A stretch of 13,327 nucleotides of DNA, from positions 1 through 13,327 of the forward strand of contig JBBIKU010000063.1 in assembly GCA_037445245.1 (NCBI GenBank), in the 5' to 3' direction. The DNA is from JBBIKU01 sp037445245. Its GTDB lineage: Bacteria; Chloroflexota; Anaerolineae; Anaerolineales; Anaerolineaceae. Under the pieces are notes generated by a model. It was not told where the DNA came from, made no database searches, and worked only from the letters and a program-made list of their open reading frames with translations. Positions 7,031-13,327 of this stretch are shown here, piece by piece. Every line of letters begins with the position of its first letter. Positions within the stretch are counted from its first letter, which is position 1. The position numbers and the translations under genes were made by a program.

Positions 7031-8983
7031 ATGATGCAACACCGCCAACCAACATCGCCAAGAGCCTGGCTGAAGATCCTTCTCTTGCTGGTTTTGGTTC
7101 TTCCGGCGTTTCCCGCTACGAGCAACGTTGCGGCGAAACCAGCCAGCGTCGATCCGGCGCCACCTTTCCCCGAACGCGTTTTTGACCTCAATCCGGGCAT
7201 AGCAGGTTCTTTTCCAAACAATTTTGCCGTGATCGGCACCACCCTCTTCTTCCGGTCAGACGATGACGACAGCGGTCAGGAACTGTGGAAACTGCAACCA
7301 CCCTACACCGAGCCGGCGCTGGTCGCCAATATCCAGCCCGGCGGTGGCAGCTCCTGGCCCGAAGACCTGACCCCGCTGGGCGACACGCTCTTCTTCACCG
7401 CCGATGACGGCATCAGCGGGCGTGAATTGTGGAAAACCGCCCCCCCCTACCTTAGCGCCAGCCGCGTGGCAGATATCAACCCTGGCGCTTATGATTCCAC
7501 CCCCCACGAACTGACGACCATTGGCAACACGCTTTTCTTCGTCGCCAATGACGGCGCCAGTGGAAAAGAATTGTGGAAGACCAGCCCGCCCTATAACCAC
7601 GCCGAACAGGTCATCGACATCTTCCCCGGCGGAGGTGGTTCATCGCCCCGTTATCTGACCCGCATGGGTTGGATTTTGTTCTTTGTAGCCAACGACAGCA
7701 GCTCAACCGAGGTGTGGAAATGCGAGCCCCCGTTCTACAATATCGCCACCCGCGTAACGGATATCTACCCTGGCGGCAACGCCGACCCAAAAGAGCTAAC
7801 CCCCATCGGCACGACGATTTTCTTCACTGCCAACGATGGCACCTACGGGCAGGAACTGTGGAAGACTGAGCCGCCCTACAATGCCGTCAGCACCATGCCG
7901 GTGAACGATTTCACCACCCGCTATTACAACACCAACCCCTACGATTTATTTGCCATCGGCGATACCCTCTTCTTCAGCGCCAATATCGGCTTCATCGGCA
8001 GCGAATTATGGAAGACGGTGCCGCCCTACAATACCACCTATACTACCCGCGTCGCCGATATCAACGAAGGATTTTCAAGCTCCTTTCCTGACCAAAAAAT
8101 CGCCATCGGCAGGACGCTCTTCTTCACCGCCAGCGACACGGCAGGCAATGTGGAACTCTGGAAAAGCGATCCGCCTTACAACGATGACAGTACCTCCCAG
8201 GTGGCGAACATCCGCCCCGGCAACATCGGTTCTAACCCAGCCGAATTGACGGTGGTGGGCACGACGCTCTATTCCTCCGCTGACGATGGCACTTATGGAC
8301 ATGAATTGTGGAAGACAGACTACCCCTACCAGCAAGCGGTGATGGTCGCCGATATCAACCGCGGCTGGCGCAACGCCAATCCCACTGCCCTCACCGCCAT
8401 GGGGACGGCGCTCTTTTTCCAGGCGGATGATGGTGTCAAGGGTGCCGAACTGTGGTCGGTTGGAGCCCGCTTCGGGCTGCCCCACACCGGCTTTGCCCCG
8501 CGCCGCCTGACCCAGCTCCCCGCCCAGCCGCCTGCCAAAACCTATCACAACCTGGACCAAATGCGACTGATCATCCCCACTCTGGGGGTAAACGCTCCGC
8601 TGGTGGGCGTGCCGGTCTCAGAAAACGGATGGGATCTGACCTGGTTATACGATCAGGCTGGCTATCTCAACGGAACAGCTTTCCCCACCTGGCAAGGAAA
8701 TACCGCCATCACCGGACACGTCTACCTGCCTGACGGGCAACCGGGCCCGTTTGTCAACCTTCATACCCTAAAGTGGGGTGATCGTTTCGAAATCCACGCC
8801 TGGGGCAAACGTCACATTTATGAAGTCCGCTCGCTTCAGCGCGTCCATCCCGGTGATTTAAGTGTTTTAGGGAGCAAAGCGCTGGACTGGGTGACGCTGA
8901 TCACCTGCCAGGGTTTTGATGAGGAAAGCGATTCTTACCAATGGCGGCTGGCGGTACAGGCAGTGCTGGTACAGGTGGAGTAA
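7031..8983 (+). CDS. Secreted ELWK-repeat protein with LPHTG motif and C-terminal sortase domain
   Basis: 650 residues. The ATG at 7031 is chosen because GGAGG lies seven bases upstream; a TTG at 7007 in frame is not supported. Residues about 11-35 form a signal peptide or N-terminal anchor ending near AFPATSNVAA. Residues about 50-480 hold nine units of roughly 48 residues, each with a T-LFF-A-DG strand followed by ELWK or a close variant (EVWK in the fourth, ELWS in the last), as in ELWxxDGT beta-propeller-like repeats. Here the usual DGT is replaced by a PPY signature. An LPHTG motif (483-487) follows, then a linker and a sortase domain from about 505. His563 (in ITGHVY), Cys626 (in TLITC) and Arg639 (in QWRLAV) match the sortase catalytic triad. 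It probably acts at the cell surface. Repeats, sorting-type motif and transpeptidase in one chain suggest self-processing or self-anchoring, which is an inference. Confidence 0.9.
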   Translation: MMQHRQPTSPRAWLKILLLLVLVLPAFPATSNVAAKPASVDPAPPFPERVFDLNPGIAGSFPNNFAVIGTTLFFRSDDDDSGQELWKLQPPYTEPALVANIQPGGGSSWPEDLTPLGDTLFFTADDGISGRELWKTAPPYLSASRVADINPGAYDSTPHELTTIGNTLFFVANDGASGKELWKTSPPYNHAEQVIDIFPGGGGSSPRYLTRMGWILFFVANDSSSTEVWKCEPPFYNIATRVTDIYPGGNADPKELTPIGTTIFFTANDGTYGQELWKTEPPYNAVSTMPVNDFTTRYYNTNPYDLFAIGDTLFFSANIGFIGSELWKTVPPYNTTYTTRVADINEGFSSSFPDQKIAIGRTLFFTASDTAGNVELWKSDPPYNDDSTSQVANIRPGNIGSNPAELTVVGTTLYSSADDGTYGHELWKTDYPYQQAVMVADINRGWRNANPTALTAMGTALFFQADDGVKGAELWSVGARFGLPHTGFAPRRLTQLPAQPPAKTYHNLDQMRLIIPTLGVNAPLVGVPVSENGWDLTWLYDQAGYLNGTAFPTWQGNTAITGHVYLPDGQPGPFVNLHTLKWGDRFEIHAWGKRHIYEVRSLQRVHPGDLSVLGSKALDWVTLITCQGFDEESDSYQWRLAVQAVLVQVE

Positions 8984-9009
8984 TTCTGGGCTTTAATCGA
9001 TTATCATTG

Positions 9010-9018
9010 TGCCATAAT
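9010..9018 (+). promoter_or_regulatory. Extended -10 promoter of the HAD phosphatase gene
   Basis: TGC-CATAAT matches the extended -10 form also seen before two other plus-strand genes in the window. The start is expected near 9025, giving a leader of about 29 bases. I see no clear -35 box. Confidence 0.4.
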
Positions 9019-9053
9019 CAAAAAATCACCATCGATCATCACAGGGAAAAGAC

Positions 9054-9824
9054 ATGCCAAGCAAAACCAATTACCTGATCGACATGGACGGTGTTTTGGT
9101 GAGCGGGAACACGCTCATCCCCGGCGCCGATCGTTTCATCGAGAAGCTGCGCAGCATTCGCGCCAAATTTCTGGTGCTGACCAACAACTCACGCTACACG
9201 CCGCGCGACCTGGCGCACAACCTGCAAAGCATCGGGCTCGATATTCCAGAAAAACTGATCTTTACCTCGGCAATGGCGACCGCCCGTTTTCTTGATTCGC
9301 AGCGCCCAAAATCGACCGCCTACGTGATCGGCGACAGTGGGTTGACTTCGGCGATTCACGACATCGGTTACATCATCACCGAACACAACCCGGTTTACGT
9401 CGTGCTGGGGGAAACAATCAACTACAACCTGGAAAATCTTACCAAAGCCATCCGTCTGGTGGCAGCAGGCTCGCATTTCATCGCCACCAATCCCGATGTG
9501 TCGGGCCCAAGCGAAGAAGGTATGGTGCCGGGCTGCGGGGCGGTGGCGGCGTTGATCCAACGCGCCACCAGCGTCAACCCCACTTTCATCGGCAAGCCCA
9601 ACCCCTTTATGATGCGTGCGGCGCTGAATTACCTCGGCGTGCACTCCGAAAACACCATGATCATTGGCGACCGCATGGACACCGACATCGTCGCCGGGGT
9701 GCAGAGCGGCATGGAAACCGTGCTGGTGCTAAGCGGCATCACCAGGATGGAAGAGGTGGGCCGCTTTGCCTACGTGCCGGGAAAGATCCTCAATTCAATC
9801 GCAGACCTCGAGCTGCCAGACTGA
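9054..9824 (+). CDS. HAD-superfamily phosphatase, subfamily IIA (NagD-like)
   Basis: 256 residues, typical for the NagD/4-nitrophenylphosphatase group; cytoplasmic phosphate-ester hydrolase. The four HAD motifs are present: DMDGV with nucleophile Asp10 and Asp12, LTNNS (42-46), GKPNP with Lys181, and GDRMDTDI (205-212) whose aspartates bind magnesium. The C2-type cap lies between motifs II and III and contains the GCGA segment after VPG that is common in this group. The ribosome site AGGGA before the ATG is modest. The stop is 18 bases from the convergent RNase Z stop, with no terminator between them. NagD in E. coli acts on nucleotide and sugar phosphates; the substrate here is unknown. Confidence 0.92.
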   Translation: MPSKTNYLIDMDGVLVSGNTLIPGADRFIEKLRSIRAKFLVLTNNSRYTPRDLAHNLQSIGLDIPEKLIFTSAMATARFLDSQRPKSTAYVIGDSGLTSAIHDIGYIITEHNPVYVVLGETINYNLENLTKAIRLVAAGSHFIATNPDVSGPSEEGMVPGCGAVAALIQRATSVNPTFIGKPNPFMMRAALNYLGVHSENTMIIGDRMDTDIVAGVQSGMETVLVLSGITRMEEVGRFAYVPGKILNSIADLELPD

Positions 9825-9842
9825 GCTTTACGACGACGCCGG

Positions 9843-10753
9843 TCAATCTTCGCGCCTGATTGAGAAGTGGTCAAAATCTCGCGCCACCACCGTGTGCGGA
9901 AAAACGCTCTGTGCCTCGCGCAGGACGTCTTTTTCGCGATAACGGCGTGAGATGTGGGTCAGGATCAGATGGCGGGCATTGGCGCGCAGCGCCAGTTCAG
10001 CCGCCTGCCGCGCCGTGAGATGCGAGAACTGGCGCGCCAGTTCGGCTTCCGCTTCCAGNNNNNNNNNNNNNNNNNNNNNTCACGGCAGATCTCCACCAGG
10101 CTATCAATTTCACCACTGTCTCCAACGTGCACCAGGCGCGTCCCGGGCTTGAACTCGCCCAGCACCGTATCCGGCTCGATCAGCCTGCCATCCGGCAGGG
10201 TGACCTGTTCCCCCAATACCAATCGTCGACGCCAGGGACCAGAAGGGATGTCCAGCGCCTCGGCTTTTTCAGGGAGGAATGGTCGCCTGCCTTTTTGTTC
10301 GAAGAGATATCCAAGCGACTCGGAGCCGCGATGCTGCACCCGAAAAGCGGAAAGGGTAAAATCATCGTTCGCCAACACGGTGCCCGGTTGAATCGTCCGC
10401 AGATGGATCGGCATCGGCGGCTTTGCGCCGCGTAGAACCACCCCAAAGATCAGGTCTCGAATACGCTCGATGGCGCCGTTGCCGCCGAAGATCTCCAATT
10501 CTTCCATCGTTTCCCAGCGCATCAGGGTCGAGATCAACCCTGCCAACCCGAGGATGTGATCGAGATGCCCATGCGTGATCAGAATGCGATTGAGCCGCTT
10601 GAAGCCCACCCCCGCTTGCAGGATCTGGCGCTGGGTGCCTTCACCGCAATCAATCAGGAAGCGGAACTCATCATACTTGACCAACTGGGCCGGCAGATTG
10701 CGGTGAACCGAAGGCGCAGAGGCGGAAGTGCCAAGAAAGATGATCTCAAACAA
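9843..10753 (-). CDS. rnz: Ribonuclease Z (tRNA 3' processing endonuclease), interrupted by an assembly gap
   Basis: Removes 3' trailers from tRNA precursors, as needed for genes such as the CCA-less tRNA-Lys nearby. A metallo-beta-lactamase fold starts at once (FEIIFLGTSASAPS). The zinc motif THGHLDH is at residues 60-66, and a GDS segment with metal ligand Asp lies in the second half. The start is a TTG at 10753, preceded by AAAGGA 11 bases upstream, because homologous sequence begins exactly there. A 21-N run at 10059-10079 breaks the frame. After it the protein resumes with EAELARQFSHLTARQAAELA and ends at 9843 with a natural C-terminus (LTHISRRY, then FDHFSIRRED). The total length is not a multiple of three, so the N run has the wrong size. 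The hidden segment should hold the conserved HEAT-like motif. Confidence 0.93.
10059..10079. other. Assembly gap (21 Ns) inside the RNase Z gene
   Basis: The flanks read GA after the ICR codons on one side and LEAEAELARQF on the other. Frame analysis requires a gap length of one plus a multiple of three. Family knowledge (a segment like D-x-D-LLIHEAT-Y) suggests about 31 bases, so 21 is probably a wrong estimate. Confidence 0.9.
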
Positions 10754-10785
10754 TAATGCATGCGTCCTTTCGAGGGGTGTGACCA

Positions 10786-10794
10786 ATTGTACCA
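10786..10794 (-). promoter_or_regulatory. Extended -10 promoter of the RNase Z gene
   Basis: On the minus strand TGG-TACAAT forms an extended -10. The start is expected near 10779, about 26 bases before the TTG start, leaving room for the AAAGGA ribosome site. Confidence 0.4.
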
Positions 10795-10868
10795 GACCCT
10801 TATAGCTGCAAATGAAGGGTAAAGGTATAAATTCTTGAGGCAAAACGCCGGCAGGGATAGACAAAGAC

Positions 10869-10897
10869 TTGATTCATAACTGCAGGCTGAATAGAAT
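10869..10897 (+). promoter_or_regulatory. Promoter of msrA
   Basis: TTGATT (10869-10874), 17-base spacer, TAGAAT (10892-10897). The start is expected near 10904, 16 bases before the ATG. It makes the in-frame TTG at 10869 an unlikely translation start, because that codon lies in the -35 box. Confidence 0.5.
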
Positions 10898-10919
10898 TCA
10901 ACCCACAAAGAGTAAAATC

Positions 10920-11480
10920 ATGAACGCAAACCCAGAAACAGCAAACACCAAAGAGATCGCCACCCTAGGAGGTGGTTGCTTCTGGTGTCTCGAAGCAGTA
11001 TTCGACTCGCTGAAAGGGGTTGAAGATGTCGTCTCGGGTTATTCAGGCGGCAACACTTCCGACCCCAGCTACGAGGCGGTCTGCACCGGCGTCACCGGGC
11101 ACGCCGAGGCGGTGCAGATCACCTTCGACCCGCAGCAGATTAGCTTCACCGACATCCTGCGCGTGTTCTTCACCATCCACGACCCGACCACGCTCAATCG
11201 CCAGGGCGCCGATGTCGGAACCCAGTACCGTTCTGCGATCTTCTATCATACCCCGCAGGAAAAAGAAGTTGCCGAGCAAGTGATGGCGGAATTGACGGCA
11301 GAAAAGGTGTGGCAGGGCCCGATCGTGACCGAACTGACAGCTTTTTCGAACTTCTGCCCGGCGGAGGACTATCATCAGGAATATTTTAAAAAGAATCCCA
11401 ATGCCGCATACTGCCGGGTGGTGATCGCGCCCAAGATCGCCAAGTTCCGTAAAGCTTATCTTGACCGGTTGAAAGAATGA
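10920..11480 (+). CDS. msrA: Peptide-methionine (S)-S-oxide reductase
   Basis: 186 residues, a single-domain cytoplasmic enzyme that repairs methionine-S-sulfoxide in proteins, usually with thioredoxin. The signature GGGCFWCLEAVF is at residues 17-28, with Cys20 as catalytic nucleophile. GYSGG (40-44), GHAEAVQI (60-67) and GTQYRSAIF follow as in the family. A later YHQEYF and an AYCRVVI cysteine provide the expected C-terminal elements, and there is no MsrB fusion. The ATG at 10920 has AAAGAG seven bases upstream and lies just after a good promoter; an upstream in-frame TTG is rejected. The gene is divergent from RNase Z and appears monocistronic. Confidence 0.95.
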   Translation: MNANPETANTKEIATLGGGCFWCLEAVFDSLKGVEDVVSGYSGGNTSDPSYEAVCTGVTGHAEAVQITFDPQQISFTDILRVFFTIHDPTTLNRQGADVGTQYRSAIFYHTPQEKEVAEQVMAELTAEKVWQGPIVTELTAFSNFCPAEDYHQEYFKKNPNAAYCRVVIAPKIAKFRKAYLDRLKE

Positions 11481-11536
11481 TACTTTTCCTTGAATAACGT
11501 CGCACCTACATCCGTGATTAGGTCTGCCGGCGCTCG

Positions 11537-11545
11537 TGCTATAAT
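11537..11545 (+). promoter_or_regulatory. Extended -10 promoter driving a leaderless transcript
   Basis: TGC-TATAAT ends at 11545 and the ATG of the 71-aa gene is at 11552, exactly where the first transcribed base is expected. There is no room for a ribosome site, so the mRNA is probably leaderless. No good -35 box is visible, in line with an extended -10 promoter. Confidence 0.65.
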
Positions 11546-11551
11546 GTCGCT

Positions 11552-11767
11552 ATGGTACGGGATGCATCGCCGGACGCCTTTCAAAAACGTTGGCAGGCGG
11601 TCAGAGATGTAGAGGCGCAGGAATTGCGGAAGGCTTCGATCGAGTTGCGCTGGCAACAACTTAACGCCATCTACAGCCTGGCGATGGGTTTGGGCATTCT
11701 CCCCGATTCCGAGCGGGACGTGCAATCGGTTCGCCAGCGCTGGTTACAATTGAAGAACCATTCATGA
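11552..11767 (+). CDS. Small hypothetical protein paired with a nucleotidyltransferase
   Basis: 71 residues, highly charged, predicted all-helical, with no signal or membrane segment. Two W-x-x-(hydrophobic) helices (RWQAVRDVEAQELRK and RWQQLNAIYSLAM) and a C-terminal RQRWLQLK segment are visible. I do not recognise a named family. It ends in an ATGA overlap with the nucleotidyltransferase gene, which implies translational coupling, and begins at the predicted transcription start. By analogy with two-gene nucleotidyltransferase modules it could be the partner that restrains or guides the enzyme, but no HEPN motif (R followed 4-6 residues later by H) is present. The function is unproven. Confidence 0.7.
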   Translation: MVRDASPDAFQKRWQAVRDVEAQELRKASIELRWQQLNAIYSLAMGLGILPDSERDVQSVRQRWLQLKNHS

Positions 11768-12333
11768 CCGGCACAAAAAGCATAAAGCCATTCTTAATGC
11801 CATTGGAAGCGCTCCAAAAATTAATTGAGCGATTCAATAACCGCGGTGTTATCATTGGTGGAATTGCATCCAGTTTACTCGGCAAGCCTCGTTTGACAGC
11901 CGATCTGGACGCCATGTTTCTTGCATCGGTAGACGACATTCCTGAGATAATTGCGGCTGCTGAGAAATTGGGTATCATCCCCCGTATTGAAGATGCCTCA
12001 GAATTCGCTAAAAAAAATCGAGTGCTGCTGTTACGTCACGCTGGCAGCAGTGTGAACATTGATATATCGCTGGGTATCCTCCCCTTTGAAGAGGAAGCCG
12101 TTGAGAGAAGCCGTGAAGTAAATGTGGGGGGAGTTTCAGTGCGTTTACCAACTCCAGAAGATCTCGTTATTTTCAAAGCAGTCGCACATCGACCGGTCGA
12201 TTTATTCGACATCCAAGGAATTGTGGAATCGAATCCGGAACTGGATCGGCAGAGAATCGAGTATTGGGTACGTCAGTTCTCAGAAGCTCTGGAAAATCCC
12301 GCCCTGTGGGAGGATATTGCCAGGCTTCTATAG
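11764..12333 (+). CDS. Nucleotidyltransferase-fold protein (AbiEii/DUF6036-like)
   Basis: 189 residues, cytoplasmic. The core matches the Pol-beta-type nucleotidyltransferase fold: IGGIASSLLGKPRLTADLD (residues 31-49) supplies the GG turn and the two metal-binding aspartates 47 and 49, and Asp100 in VNIDISLG is the expected third acid. Further on, TPEDLVIFKAVAHRPVDLFDI resembles the conserved Lys...RPxDLxDI element of AbiEii-type toxins. Such proteins occur as toxins of type IV-like toxin-antitoxin pairs or as orphan nucleotidyltransferases. The ATG overlaps the stop of the 71-aa gene. The gene is visibly more AT-rich than msrA and rnz upstream, consistent with recent transfer. Its stop abuts the remnant of a membrane-protein gene on the other strand. 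Confidence 0.85.
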   Translation: MTGTKSIKPFLMPLEALQKLIERFNNRGVIIGGIASSLLGKPRLTADLDAMFLASVDDIPEIIAAAEKLGIIPRIEDASEFAKKNRVLLLRHAGSSVNIDISLGILPFEEEAVERSREVNVGGVSVRLPTPEDLVIFKAVAHRPVDLFDIQGIVESNPELDRQRIEYWVRQFSEALENPALWEDIARLL

Positions 12334-12745
12334 GCGCCTCAGGTCCGAGTGGGGTATCGGCAGTATTACGCAGCAAAATAAAAATTAACACAATCGCGGC
12401 TGCGCCGAGTAGAATGAAACCGGCGATGTAGCCGATCACCTCGCCAAGCGTGAAGCGCATCCCTGCCAGCGCCTGACCTGCGGTCATGGCGATCACCGGC
12501 GGCGCCAGACTGGCGATCAACACGAGCAGCGCAGAGGCAATCAGATAACCCCGCGGATGGCGGCGCAGCACCCATCTGCCGCAAATGATGAACGCCGGGA
12601 CGGTCAACGCCAGAGCCAGGGCGTGGGTGATCAGGGTGGTGCTGCCGTGCAACACTGGCGACGTGCCTTGTAAGAGGGCAGCCAACGGGTCGAACAACCA
12701 GATTGCCAGAGTCAACACCCCGCTGGCGAACAGAAACGCAGCAAG
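12334..12745 (-). pseudogene. Remnant of a multi-pass membrane protein gene
   Basis: An open stretch of about 137 codons encodes four hydrophobic helices (starting LAAFLFASGVLTLAIWLF, THALALALTVPAFIICG, GYLIASALLVLIASLAPPVI and GYIAGFILLGAAAIVLIF) and ends LLRNTADTPLGPEA. I do not recognise the family. The frame continues leftward only as antisense of the nucleotidyltransferase gene and rightward only as IS30 transposase, so both natural ends appear lost. It has no start codon or ribosome site of its own. It is GC-rich like the neighbouring core genes, which suggests that the host gene was there first and was cut by two later insertions or by one deletion. Confidence 0.6.
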
Positions 12746-13177
12746 CCCGCGCCGTTCATAGCTGCCGTATCTATTGCGGCGCTTTTTCTGGAGTCTTAGA
12801 TGACGGTACAGATTTCCTCCAGACCGCTTATCAGCCAAAATGTGCTGATAAATCCACTCGTGGCTGACGTGGATGGCGTATCTTCGCTTTAACCACCCCG
12901 AAATTTGCTCCGGGCTCCAATCCAATCGGATCTTGTCATTGACCAGTTCCCAGGTCTCGCTCCGGATTCGCACTCGGGTGTGGTCACGGCGGCTAAGTGC
13001 ATATTCGTGTGCCTGTTTTGGCCTATATCCTCGCAAACCTGTATTGCGCTTCAATTCTCTGCTGATCGTCCCTTTGTGCCTGTGAATCACTTTAGCAATC
13101 TCCGTTTGTGTATGACCCATGTTCAACAATGCATAAATCTGGTAACTTTGTTCACAGGTAAGCTGTTTGTATCTCAT
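12746..13177 (-). pseudogene. Truncated IS30-family transposase (N-terminal part)
   Basis: 144 codons from an ATG at 13177 with AAAGGAG five bases upstream. The N-terminal helix-turn-helix (TQTEIAKVIHRHKGTISREL, about 22-42) and the following domain (LDWSPEQISGWLK, HVSHEWIYQHI, then LRLQKKRRNRYGSYERRG) are characteristic of IS30 transposases. The DDE catalytic domain that should follow is missing; after ERRG the frame passes directly into a membrane protein. The fragment is therefore catalytically dead, though it could still bind element ends. Confidence 0.9.
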
Positions 13178-13275
13178 AAGCGCTCCTTTGACTTGGCGGT
13201 CTTTAGAGGCTTATCCTACTACAGCTTACCTCTCTTCTGACCTCCAAAGTTGCACTTATTAGTTGAATCTACGTG
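12746..13275 (-). mobile_element. Remnant of an IS30-family insertion sequence
   Basis: It comprises the truncated transposase and its upstream region. The transposase-proximal end is probably within about 13240-13275, where the minus strand reads AACTAATAAGTGCAACTTTG, a form I associate with IS30-type termini, though this is not verified. No matching terminal repeat is found near 12746, which agrees with loss of the other half. The outer boundary is approximate. Confidence 0.5.
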
Positions 13276-13327
13276 ATAAAATGATTTGTTGCTGCCCTGA
13301 AAAACCGACCTGGCATCTACTCCGGCT
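13276..13327. other. Unassigned flank at the right edge
   Basis: About 50 bases beyond the presumed IS30 end, with no recognisable gene start or RNA. It may be part of the sequence that flanks the insertion. Confidence 0.3.

Noticed and set aside
6877..7242. Open frames across the tRNA-sortase intergenic region on both strands
   Set aside because: They overlap the tRNA promoter and the signal-peptide region of the real gene and show no coding character. A 16-codon frame from the ATG at 6960 is likewise too short to support.
7200..8460. Nucleotide repeats in the sortase gene considered as a CRISPR or tandem DNA repeat
   Set aside because: The periodicity is at protein level (about 48 residues) with divergent codons; there are no identical direct repeats with spacers.
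8075..8560. Minus-strand open frames inside the repeat-sortase gene
   Set aside because: The repeats produce recurrent antisense open frames; the protein sequence is glycine/valine-rich without any family features.
8999..9019. Inverted repeat GATTAT/ATAATC followed by As, considered as a terminator for the sortase gene
   Set aside because: The stem has only six weak pairs and the tract on the plus strand is A and not T; it overlaps the likely HAD promoter.
9965..10062. RNase Z C-terminus as read through the N run (WKRKPNWRAS onward)
   Set aside because: This frame is an artefact of the wrong gap length; the other frame gives a family-typical C-terminus ending at 9843.

Overview
The window looks like a chromosomal segment of an uncultured Anaerolineae-type bacterium (Chloroflexota). 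This is inferred from gene content and style: a Tat-exported sugar-binding lipoprotein, a MalF/MalG permease pair, a ROK repressor, and a large ELWK-repeat protein that ends in a sortase. No phylogenetic marker was tested. A run of 21 Ns inside a gene shows that this is a scaffolded draft assembly.

Positions 1-6670, minus strand: a carbohydrate-uptake cluster read in the order ROK regulator, Gfo/Idh/MocA oxidoreductase, substrate-binding lipoprotein, permease 1, permease 2, unrecognised cytoplasmic protein. A consensus sigma70-type promoter stands before the ROK gene, and its -10 box is overlapped by a near-perfect 27-bp palindrome, a likely autoregulatory operator. A hairpin separates the binding-protein gene from the first permease. 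No ATPase is encoded here, so the transporter probably borrows a shared MsmX/UgpC-type ATPase. The last gene appears frameshifted near position 120 and its continuation runs off the left edge.

Positions 6670-6900: a tRNA-Lys(CUU) gene, minus strand, with its own promoter and a rho-independent terminator.

Positions 6900-11500: housekeeping and envelope genes. The plus strand carries the ELWK-repeat/sortase fusion (with an LPHTG motif just before the sortase domain), a HAD-IIA phosphatase and msrA. The minus strand carries RNase Z, which is interrupted by the N run. Several of these genes have extended -10 promoters of the form TGN-YATMAT.

Positions 11500-13327: accessory DNA. A two-gene unit (71-aa protein plus a nucleotidyltransferase-fold protein, coupled by an ATGA overlap) appears to be transcribed as a leaderless mRNA. 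It abuts the remains of a membrane-protein gene, which is fused at its other side to the N-terminal part of an IS30-family transposase. The single long open frame spanning these pieces is a chimera, not a functional gene.

The most unusual items are the repeat-LPXTG-sortase fusion, the leaderless small-protein/nucleotidyltransferase pair, and the IS30/membrane-protein chimera.
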